NCBI GenBank assembly: GCA_020049245.1
Contig: JAIFLB010000198.1
Coordinates: forward strand, 1 to 7,297
Length of the DNA stretch: 7,297 nucleotides
Direction of reading: 5' to 3'
Origin: Betaproteobacteria bacterium
GTDB lineage: Bacteria > Pseudomonadota > Gammaproteobacteria > Burkholderiales > Thiobacillaceae
Shown: piece by piece, positions 1-6,064 of the stretch
How the letters are laid out: the number at the start of each line of letters is the position of its first letter
Numbering within the stretch: position 1 is the stretch's first letter
Made by a program: the position numbers and the translations under genes
Notes under the pieces: model-generated
Seen by the model: only the letters and a program-made list of their open reading frames with translations
Told to the model about the DNA's origin: nothing
Database searches by the model: none

Positions 1-186
1 CGTATATCCCGGCAAGGCCTGGCTCAGATAGTTGGCCAGGGGTTGCCAGCGCGCCTCCAGCAGCGGCTGCGGCCGATACGCCAGCATGCCCAGGGTCAGC
101 GTCTGGTTGGCGGAAACCGGGGTCAGCAGACCGAGGTTGGCGGCAAACAGGCAGATAGCGGCAACCCAAACGGGAAACGGTTTCAC
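1..186 (-). CDS. PhnD-like periplasmic substrate-binding protein, 5' part only (cut by window edge)
   Basis: Sixty-two codons are visible and the frame runs off the window. I read from a GTG whose last two bases overlap the TGA of the upstream kinase (GTGA, 186-183). An AAAGGA ribosome site lies 7 nt ahead of it. Residues 1-26 form a classical signal peptide: a lysine at 2, a hydrophobic core, and a PVSA cleavage motif ending at 26. The mature part begins with the motif GMLAYRP (33-39), followed by RWQPLANYL. This is the usual opening of phosphate/phosphonate-type (PhnD, PBP-like_2) binding domains. Such domains occur as free periplasmic proteins and also as sensor domains fused to histidine kinases or GGDEF proteins. 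The 3' end is outside the window, so a fusion cannot be excluded. The gene directly follows a kinase, repeating the binding-protein/kinase pattern of the cluster. The ligand is unknown. Confidence 0.8.
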   Translation of the reverse strand, partial: MKPFPVWVAAICLFAANLGLLTPVSANQTLTLGMLAYRPQPLLEARWQPLANYLSQALPGYT

Positions 187-2534
187 GCCGGCATCCTTTC
201 AGTTTGAACAACCGGAGGGCGATCCGGCTGAAATGTGTGCGGCAGTTCCAGCACCAGGCGCGCGCCCAAGCCCGGCCCTTCGCTTTCCAGCCGGATGTGG
301 CCGCCCATCTCGTGGGCAAACAGGGCCGCCGTATGCAACTCGAAGCCGGCGCCGCCGGAATGGAACACCGCATCCAGTTGATCAGGTGCCATGCCGACGC
401 CGTTATCGCTGACCGTGATCCGAACCCGCGTCGGATCAAGCCGTTCAGCGCGAATCTCGATGCGGCCCGGCGTGGTTGGCGAAGGGCGCGCCTGGATCGC
501 CTTGCAGGCGTTCTGGGTGACATGCATCAGTGCCTGCTGGAATTTGTTGCGGGGCAGGATCATGGTTGGCAGGTCGTAGGCAAAATTCAACGCGGTTTCA
601 ATCGCATACCGCTTCAGCGTGTCTTCATTCAGCGCAATCACATCACCGATGGCGGCGGCCAGATCAAAATGGGTCACGGCGGCATCCGGCAATACCGCGT
701 TCTGCTGGATGCGCACGATATCGGCGATATGCCGCACGCTTTCGACGATACGCTGACCGCGCACCTTGAGTCCTTCTTCATGCAGGCGGCGAATCACCGC
801 CGCCGCTTTGCGTTCGATCTCCAGCAGCCGCTCCGTATCCGCGCGGCTGGGTGTCGCCAGCCGCAGGCTGGCCTCTTCATCGCGGACGTTGCGCTCCAGC
901 AATTCGGCCACCCGCGCCAGATCGTCGCTGGTCTTGCGCATGCCTTCCGCGTCGGCGGTGATGGCGGTGATCGCGTTGCCGATGTTGTGCAATACCGACA
1001 CCCCCATTTCTGCGACGCCGGACTGAAACGCCGCATAGCGTTCCAGTTCCTCGGCTCGCCGGCGCGCCCGGATATCGCGGGTGACGCCAAGCAGGATGAC
1101 ATGCCCGCTACGCTCGTCGAGGCGATAACAGGTGACGACTTCCGACCAGACGCTGCCCCCCGCCTTGCATGGCTGCTCGACCTCGTTCAGGTAAAAACGG
1201 TCAGCCGCCGCCTCGCCCAAGCGGAATGCGGCGGCGCGTTCAAGAATCAAGGCCTTCAGCGATTCCGCCCACTTCGGCAACAACACGACATCCAGCTGCG
1301 CGCCATCCAGCTCTTCAACGGAATAGCCAAGCAACGCGGTGACGCTCGGGCTGACATAGAGAAAACGCAGGCTTTCGGTATCCAGCATCCAGACCACATC
1401 CTTGATGTTCTCGGTCAGGAATCGATACTTTTCTTCGCTCGCCGCCAACTCGCTGGAACGCTGCGCGACACGTTCCTCCAGTCTATTGGTCAGCGCATAG
1501 TTGGCCTTCAGGTTGAACTTCAATACCCGCGACAGGATACCGATTTCATCGTTCGCTAAATCTTCCGGCAGGGTTTCGGGATCACCCGTGTGCTGCACAG
1601 ATTCGACCAATTGATCCAGCCGCCGGGTCAACCCCAACGCCAGCTGATGCGAAGCAGTCCAGGTAAACCAGACCAGCAAGGCGGCCACGATCAAAAAAAT
1701 GCCGATCACCGGCAAGGCCGCAATCAGCCAGCTTGGCTGCCGTTCAAACAATTCCAGTTCAAACGCATACAAGCCCTCCACCTCGCTCGATGTCAGCGGC
1801 AGGCTAGTGCTGAGATAGCGAATGCCGTCGGTATTCGGGATCACCAGCAATTCCTTCTGCCCCAGGTGCAGCGCCATGCCGTGGTTTTCACCCAGGCTGC
1901 TGGCGCGGACTTGCACCAATCGGTCCAGCGATACCTCGCCGAGCAGGATGCCGATCACCGCCTGGGTATAGGGAAACGACACCGGGAATGCCAGGATCAG
2001 GCGTTGCCGGTCAACATCGACATGGCCCACCGGCCGGCCGCTTTGTTGCGCTTTTTGCAAGGGCAGGCGCAGGCCGGCATCGTTCGTCGGGTCGAGCGGC
2101 GTCTTTCCAGCCGCGATCAAGCGGCCGCGATAGTCGAGCAGGGTCAGTCGGGTTTGCTGGTTGAGCGCACTCTGGCTGCGCAGATAGGGCCGCAGATAGG
2201 GCCGCAGATAGGCATCGCGGCCGGCGCTATCGGAGATCGCCGTCCACACCAGCGGACTCTGGCTCAAAAACTGCATTTCATTGGCAATGCCATCCAGTTG
2301 ACTGGCCAGATCGCCACGCAAGGTTTGCAGCGTCATCGCATGCTCATTCAACGTGGTGGCGCGCAGATTCCACAACGACAGCAGCAGCATGCCCAAACCG
2401 AGCACACTCACCAGCAACATGGCCAGCGCAAAGGCGGCGCGCTGGATGCGCTGCGCCAGCGAATCGCCGACATAGCCGGGAATCAGGCTGCGCAGCAGTC
2501 GCTGCGCCGGTGCGTCGAGGGTGTGAAAAGACAT
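183..2534 (-). CDS. Membrane sensor histidine kinase with PAS domain and shortened ATP lid
   Basis: A 783-residue inner-membrane kinase. TM1 lies at about 33-56 and TM2 at about 268-292. They enclose a roughly 210-residue periplasmic region that looks like a Cache-type sensor (LTLLDYRGRLIAAG near 130-143, FPVSFPYTQAVIG near 183-195). A HAMP-like linker and coiled coil follow (293-366), then a PAS domain (about 367-490). The H-box SVLHNIGNAI has the predicted phospho-acceptor His516, followed by Asn rather than the usual acidic residue. The ATPase domain (about 622-765) has an N-box with Asn675 (TQNACKAI) and a G1 box DNGVG (710-714). The G2 region is abnormal: it reads HSGGAGFELH, about six residues shorter than the paralogous kinase upstream in this window (YSTKARGSGFGLH) and with Glu for Gly at 732. 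ATP handling may therefore be impaired. The start is 2 nt after the stop of the preceding binding-protein frame. Residues 109-118 carry a YLRP tandem repeat. No receiver domain is present. Confidence 0.9.
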   Translation of the reverse strand: MSFHTLDAPAQRLLRSLIPGYVGDSLAQRIQRAAFALAMLLVSVLGLGMLLLSLWNLRATTLNEHAMTLQTLRGDLASQLDGIANEMQFLSQSPLVWTAISDSAGRDAYLRPYLRPYLRSQSALNQQTRLTLLDYRGRLIAAGKTPLDPTNDAGLRLPLQKAQQSGRPVGHVDVDRQRLILAFPVSFPYTQAVIGILLGEVSLDRLVQVRASSLGENHGMALHLGQKELLVIPNTDGIRYLSTSLPLTSSEVEGLYAFELELFERQPSWLIAALPVIGIFLIVAALLVWFTWTASHQLALGLTRRLDQLVESVQHTGDPETLPEDLANDEIGILSRVLKFNLKANYALTNRLEERVAQRSSELAASEEKYRFLTENIKDVVWMLDTESLRFLYVSPSVTALLGYSVEELDGAQLDVVLLPKWAESLKALILERAAAFRLGEAAADRFYLNEVEQPCKAGGSVWSEVVTCYRLDERSGHVILLGVTRDIRARRRAEELERYAAFQSGVAEMGVSVLHNIGNAITAITADAEGMRKTSDDLARVAELLERNVRDEEASLRLATPSRADTERLLEIERKAAAVIRRLHEEGLKVRGQRIVESVRHIADIVRIQQNAVLPDAAVTHFDLAAAIGDVIALNEDTLKRYAIETALNFAYDLPTMILPRNKFQQALMHVTQNACKAIQARPSPTTPGRIEIRAERLDPTRVRITVSDNGVGMAPDQLDAVFHSGGAGFELHTAALFAHEMGGHIRLESEGPGLGARLVLELPHTFQPDRPPVVQTERMPA
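194..199 (-). promoter_or_regulatory. Ribosome binding site deciding the GTG start at 186
   Basis: On the minus strand AAAGGA lies 7 nt before GTG, inside the last codons of the kinase gene. It favours the GTG at 186 as a true start and supports translational coupling with the kinase stop. Confidence 0.6.
2179..2212. repeat. 12-bp in-frame tandem repeat in the kinase sensor domain
   Basis: The unit cgcagatagggc occurs twice exactly (2179-2190, 2191-2202) and is followed by its first ten bases (2203-2212). On the minus strand it encodes YLRP-YLRP-YLR at residues 109-118 of the second kinase. The length is a multiple of three, so the frame is kept. It looks like slippage expansion. Confidence 0.9.
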
Positions 2535-2536
2535 GC

Positions 2537-2845
2537 CTACCTGCCTTGCCCTCTGGCGGCTTGCGGTTTATTCGGCAACGGCTTATTCGGTAACAGCTTA
2601 TTCGGTAACAGCTTGATCGGCAGCAAGCGGTCATCGGCGCTGTAGCGGGCCATGAACACCTGCTCCGGCCCCAACGCGTCATGCCGCTGCGGCGTGAACG
2701 GACGCGCATAACGCCGCACCAGGCCGTCGTAAGGCCCCAGGTTTTCCAGTGCATCGCGAATCTTGCGCCGGTCGGTGCTGCCTGCCCGATCGATCGCGCG
2801 CGCCAGCAAATGAGTCAGGTCATAGGCATGCGCAATCCCTGCCAT
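2537..2845 (-). CDS. LivJ-like substrate-binding protein, detached C-terminal part of a frameshifted gene
   Basis: This frame continues the binding protein encoded upstream but is out of register with it. It opens with AGIAHAYDLTHLLARAI, then AGSTDRRKIRDALE and YARPFTPQRHDALG. From memory these are typical of the C-terminal lobe of LivJ-like (Peripla_BP_6) binding proteins. The ATG at 2845 lies inside the end of the upstream frame and has only a weak GAAAGA ahead of it. It is therefore probably an accidental start created by the lesion, although re-initiation is possible. On its own the fragment has no signal peptide and cannot form a binding cleft. The tail has an odd low-complexity run of LLPNK-type units (about residues 73-94) encoded by a 15-bp tandem repeat. 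The TAG stop is 2 nt before the next kinase start. Confidence 0.7.
   Translation of the reverse strand: MAGIAHAYDLTHLLARAIDRAGSTDRRKIRDALENLGPYDGLVRRYARPFTPQRHDALGPEQVFMARYSADDRLLPIKLLPNKLLPNKPLPNKPQAARGQGR
2568..2627. repeat. 15-bp in-frame tandem repeat (LLPNK units) at the end of the binding-protein gene
   Basis: Four 15-bp units lie head to tail: ttattcggcaacggc (2568-2582), ttattcggtaacagc (2583-2597, identical at 2598-2612) and a diverged ttgatcggcagcaag (2613-2627). On the minus strand they encode a KLLPNK-like run in the C-terminal tail. The units keep frame and suggest slippage expansion in a part of the protein under little constraint. Confidence 0.9.
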
Positions 2846-3773
2846 AGCGTTCTTTCAACGCCTTCAGCACGCGCTGCGCCACGGGCGATCTGGCGTTGGC
2901 AAAGCTGAAGGTCTGGATCACCGAAAAATCAATTTGATCCAGCGCCGCGCCTGACATCTGCGGGAAGTTGCCGCCGGTGACGCCCCAATGGCTGACGATC
3001 GGCAAGCGCTGTGCCGCCGGCAGGGCGGCCACTTCCTTGACCAGAATCGAGCCCTCCGCCTCGTTCGCCACCAGGATGAGCACTTGCGCCCCCGCCTGCA
3101 CGATGTCCAGATAGGCTTCGATCAGGCTGCTGTCGCCCCAGTTGTACCAGCGTTCCTTGACGATGCGGACGCCCGCCGCCGAGGCGGCCTTGTTCAACGC
3201 CTCCTTGTTGCTGCGGCCCCAGGCGGTATTCGCCAGCAGCAGGCCGACCCGTTCCGCCTTGTGATGCTTATGGGCAAAGCCGAGCAAGGCCGGTGCGGCC
3301 CAGGCATCCTTGAGCGACAGGCGGAAAATGTAATTCGGCCGCAACGGATGCTCGCTGATCTGGTCCGCCGAGCTCCAGGGGGCAAAAATCGGCAGCCCAA
3401 TTTGATGCGCCGGCTCGATCCATTCCACCACCACCGGGCTGTACTTGCTGCCAAATACACCAACCAGGTCCGGCATCGCCGCCAGTTCGCGCAGGTTATC
3501 GACGCCTATCGCCGGAATCGAGCGGTTATCGCGCATCACCAGTTCGAGTTTGCGCCCCTTCAACACCCCGCCGGCGCGGTTGATCTCGTCGATGGCGATC
3601 TCCATGCCCTGCCGCACGGCATTCGCCGAGGTGCTGGTCTGGTGGCCGAACTCGGCATCCAGGCCAATCAGCACCGGCGGTTTATCGGCGGCGAATGCAA
3701 CGCTGGCGGACAGATTCAGCGCCAACAGCGCGGCCAGGCCGATGCGTCCCGCCAACCTAACTGCAGGTCGCAT
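2820..3773 (-). CDS. LivJ-like (branched-chain amino acid type) periplasmic substrate-binding protein, N-terminal part, frameshifted
   Basis: A 317-residue frame. The ATG at 3773 opens a complete signal peptide: MRPAVR n-region, hydrophobic core, cleavage after VAFA at 28. The mature part shows the type I periplasmic-binding fold of Peripla_BP_6/LivJ proteins: VLIGLDAEFG (34-43), GMEIAIDEINRAGGVLKGRKLEL (56-78), VGVFGSKYSPVVVEW (104-118), GLPIFAPWSS (126-135) and AERVGLLLANTAWGRSN (173-189). The frame leaves the family pattern after LKALKERYG (303-311) and stops after six unrelated residues. The expected continuation (AHAYDLTHLLA) resumes in another minus-strand frame at 2845. Roughly a dozen residues that relatives have here appear to be missing, so a short deletion not divisible by three is likely, or a sequencing or assembly error. 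The same frame is open upstream to an ATG at 4034. I prefer 3773 because it starts the signal peptide directly. The ligand may be amino acids or amides, but this is not determinable. Confidence 0.75.
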   Translation of the reverse strand: MRPAVRLAGRIGLAALLALNLSASVAFAADKPPVLIGLDAEFGHQTSTSANAVRQGMEIAIDEINRAGGVLKGRKLELVMRDNRSIPAIGVDNLRELAAMPDLVGVFGSKYSPVVVEWIEPAHQIGLPIFAPWSSADQISEHPLRPNYIFRLSLKDAWAAPALLGFAHKHHKAERVGLLLANTAWGRSNKEALNKAASAAGVRIVKERWYNWGDSSLIEAYLDIVQAGAQVLILVANEAEGSILVKEVAALPAAQRLPIVSHWGVTGGNFPQMSGAALDQIDFSVIQTFSFANARSPVAQRVLKALKERYGRDCACL

Positions 3774-4034
3774 CAACTCGCGCCAGTAGACGTAGGTTGG
3801 GCAAAGCGGAGCGTGCCCAACTTGCCCACATATGCTGTTGGGCACGCTGCACCAGTTCTTGGCACGCCGGATGCCTAAGCGGCCAAACCCGCCGCCAAGG
3901 CATCCGCTGCGCTTTGCCCAACCTACCCTGTTCAAATCCGCCGATTGAACAATCCCGGTAAATTTCTGCCGGATCAATTGCATCACGCCGCGCGCGCGCC
4001 TCACCGCAACAGTAGATTTCTTCACCTCATTCAT
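3774..4034 (-). other. In-frame leader upstream of the LivJ-like gene, containing a palindromic element
   Basis: An open frame of 87 codons starts at ATG 4034, overlapping the upstream kinase stop as ATGA. It has a strong AGGAG 7 nt ahead and runs without a stop into the binding-protein frame. The first 36 or so residues (MNEVKKSTVAVRR...) are basic and match no family I know. The rest is the translation of the palindromic repeat at 3792-3926, which is exactly 45 codons. Translation may start here and re-initiate at 3773, or the ancestral start of the binding protein may have been separated from its ribosome site when the repeat inserted. An exported product with 87 residues ahead of its signal peptide seems unlikely. 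Confidence 0.5.
3792..3926. repeat. 135-bp MITE-like palindromic element
   Basis: Perfect 17-bp terminal inverted repeats, gtaggttgggcaaagcg (3792-3808) and cgctttgcccaacctac (3910-3926), enclose two further stems. One is gcgtgcccaac (3811-3821) with gttgggcacgc (3837-3847). The other is cggatgcct (3868-3876) with aggcatccg (3898-3906). The whole could fold as a three-way junction. No T-run follows, so it is not a standard terminator. Its core TTGGGCA/TGCCCAA occurs four times. The type resembles dispersed repeats common in beta- and gammaproteobacterial genomes (recalled, not searched). No clear target-site duplication is visible in the flanks. No transposase is encoded, so it would have to be mobilised in trans, if at all. 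Confidence 0.85.
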
Positions 4035-6064
4035 TGTTTTTCTCCTGATTTGGACAATTGGCTTGCGCCGTCATCCTTGGCCTCCGTCACCGAAGATTCC
4101 TTGACCCCGCACGGTAATTCGATCGTCAACAGCGCGCCGCGATTGATGCCATCGCTTTCCAGCTTGATGCTGCCGCCCATTTCCTGGACAAACAGCGCGG
4201 TGGCGTGAAGGCCGAAACCGCTGCCGCGCGCCTTGGTCGAATAGCCAAATTTGAACAGTTGTGCCTGCTGTTCGGCGTCAAACCCGGCGCCGTTGTCGCG
4301 CACGCTGAGGCGCAGGCGATCCAGCCCGAGCCTGTTCGCGCGCAGCTCGATGACACCGTCGAGCTTCTCCTCTTCCTGCCGCTTGGCAATCGACTCGGCG
4401 GCGTTCTTCACCACGTTCAGCAACGCTTGCAGCAACTGGTTGTGCGACATCGTGACCTGGGTCAAAGCCTGATCGACCTCGACATTGATCCGGATGCGGT
4501 GGCGTTTCAGGTTGTCGCCCTGCAGGGTCAGCGCATTCTGAATCGCCTGGCCGAGGTCGAATGTGCTGGTGCTGGCGTTGGGCAAGGCGGCGGTCTGCTG
4601 GATGCGCACGATGTCCGAGATGTGCTGCACGCTGAGCACGATGTTCCTGCCCCGCGTGTTCAACACCTGATCGCCCAATTGGCTGATCGTGCGCGCCGCT
4701 TCGCGCTGGATCGCATGCAGTCGTTCGACTTCAGTGTCGGCAAATTGACCGGCGGCCAGCCGCTTCAGGCTGGCCTCGACGCCGAGATGCAGCAACTCGG
4801 CGACCCGCGCCAGGTCATCGCCCGCCTGCCGCAGCGCGCGCGCGTCATCCGACATCGCGGTAATCGCATTGCCGATGTTGTGCAGCACCGAGACGCCCAT
4901 TTCCGCCACGCCGGACTGGAACGCCGCATAGCGCTGCAGCTCCTCGCTCCGCTTGCGTTCGGTAATGTCACGCGCGATGCCCAGCACGCCAATCAGCCTG
5001 GCATCGGCATCGCGCAGCGGCAGTTTGAGCGTCTCGACCAGCTCACGGTGGCCGTCATTGGCAAACGTAAGCCACTCCTCATTCATCTGCGGCTGATCGC
5101 CCAGCATGGCCATTTCATCGTTGGCGCGGAAGCTGTCCGCCAGTTCCCGCTCGACGAAGTCGTAATCGGTGCGACCGAGAATATTCGCCTCACTTTCGCC
5201 AAAGAACTGTTCGAAACGCGGGTTGCAGAACAGATAGCGGCCGGCCTCGTCTTTCAGCCAGATCAGATCCGGAATTGCATTGATCAGGGCATGTTGCTGC
5301 GCATGACTGAGCGCGATTTCGCGGTTTCTGCGAACCAACTCAGCATCGCGCTGGCCGAGGGCATCCAGCATGGTGTTGACATCGCGCGCCAGTTCACCAA
5401 CCTCGTCGTTGCCCAATGGCGGCACCCGCTGCGCGTCACCACCAGCGCTGACGTTCTCGGTCACCTGGCGAATGCGGTACAGCTTTTGCGTCAGCCGCAC
5501 GCCCAGCCAGCCCGCCATCAGTGACCCGATCAGGATCGCGGCCAGCGCATAGAGCAGGCCATTACGGGTAATTTCCGCCAGTTGATTGCCGGTGATGCGC
5601 TGGCTGATGCCGACCCGGACCCAGCCGATCGAACGCCCGCCCAGGTTGACCGGCTGCAGCACATCCACCAGAGCGGCGGAATGGCTCAACACGTTCGATT
5701 TCATCTCGCGCGGCAGATCATGCACATAGCGCCCGGCATGTTCCTGCTGGCTGTGCGCCATGATGCGGCCGCCCGAGTCCAGAATCATGGCGAATTCAAG
5801 TTCTGCGTAACCTTGCTGGGCATCGATGATTTCCTGCAATCCGGCGACATCGCGCGAAGCCAGCCAGCCAGCCGAAGAAACCGCCAGCGATTCGGCCAGG
5901 GTGAGTGCCTGCTCGGTCTGGCGTTGCAGCAACAGCGACTGCTGGCGCTCGGTCAGATCCCAGATGAACAGCGTCATCATCACCGCATGCACCAGCGCCA
6001 CACCGACAATCAACTGTCCGCGCAGGCCGCCCAGCCAGGCCAGGAACCCCTGTTTTCGGCTCAT
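4031..6064 (-). CDS. Membrane sensor histidine kinase (Cache-like sensor, HAMP, PAS, LHNIGN-type H-box, ATPase)
   Basis: A 677-residue inner-membrane kinase. TM1 lies at about 15-36 and TM2 at about 168-190. They bracket a roughly 130-residue periplasmic domain with Cache-like features (ELEFAMILDSGGRIMAHSQ, 88-106). A HAMP follows (about 187-240, with NDEVGELARDVN), then a PAS domain (about 255-370, with DLIWLKDEAGRYLFCNPRFEQFF). The H-box SVLHNIGNAI has the predicted phospho-acceptor His395, followed by Asn. The ATPase domain (about 500-652) is complete by motif: N-box Asn554 (VVKNAAESI), G1 DNGAG (590-594), and lid/G2 YSTKARGSGFGLH (608-620). ATG 6064 overlaps the TGA of the upstream lipoprotein gene, with GAAGGT 6 nt ahead, so the two are probably coupled. 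It is a paralogue of the second kinase, near-identical from about SEELQRYAAFQ through the H-box. There is no receiver domain, and the partner regulator is not in the window. The signal may come from the adjacent binding proteins (inference). Confidence 0.92.
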   Translation of the reverse strand: MSRKQGFLAWLGGLRGQLIVGVALVHAVMMTLFIWDLTERQQSLLLQRQTEQALTLAESLAVSSAGWLASRDVAGLQEIIDAQQGYAELEFAMILDSGGRIMAHSQQEHAGRYVHDLPREMKSNVLSHSAALVDVLQPVNLGGRSIGWVRVGISQRITGNQLAEITRNGLLYALAAILIGSLMAGWLGVRLTQKLYRIRQVTENVSAGGDAQRVPPLGNDEVGELARDVNTMLDALGQRDAELVRRNREIALSHAQQHALINAIPDLIWLKDEAGRYLFCNPRFEQFFGESEANILGRTDYDFVERELADSFRANDEMAMLGDQPQMNEEWLTFANDGHRELVETLKLPLRDADARLIGVLGIARDITERKRSEELQRYAAFQSGVAEMGVSVLHNIGNAITAMSDDARALRQAGDDLARVAELLHLGVEASLKRLAAGQFADTEVERLHAIQREAARTISQLGDQVLNTRGRNIVLSVQHISDIVRIQQTAALPNASTSTFDLGQAIQNALTLQGDNLKRHRIRINVEVDQALTQVTMSHNQLLQALLNVVKNAAESIAKRQEEEKLDGVIELRANRLGLDRLRLSVRDNGAGFDAEQQAQLFKFGYSTKARGSGFGLHATALFVQEMGGSIKLESDGINRGALLTIELPCGVKESSVTEAKDDGASQLSKSGEKQ
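4042..4046 (-). promoter_or_regulatory. Strong ribosome binding site AGGAG for the ATG at 4034
   Basis: AGGAG sits 7 nt ahead of ATG 4034, within the last codons of the first kinase gene. It is a better site than anything ahead of the signal-peptide ATG at 3773, so it conflicts with the domain-based start choice for the binding protein. Confidence 0.65.

Noticed and set aside
204..1559. Long open frame on the plus strand opposite the second kinase (451 codons)
   Set aside because: The translation has no recognisable domain, and the opposite strand encodes a clear kinase. It is an antisense shadow favoured by GC-rich codons. The same applies to the plus-strand frames at 1590-2645, 2988-3878 and 4205-5524.
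2820..2845. Programmed ribosomal frameshift joining the two parts of the LivJ-like protein
   Set aside because: I see no slippery heptamer, and residues expected between the two motifs seem to be missing, so a deletion explains the break better.
3792..3926. Rho-independent terminator
   Set aside because: The stems are long and no T-run follows on either strand. The same frame stays open through it and the operon continues beyond.
3774..4034. Riboswitch in the leader of the LivJ-like gene
   Set aside because: The structure is fully explained by a dispersed-type palindromic element, and no known aptamer motif was recognised.
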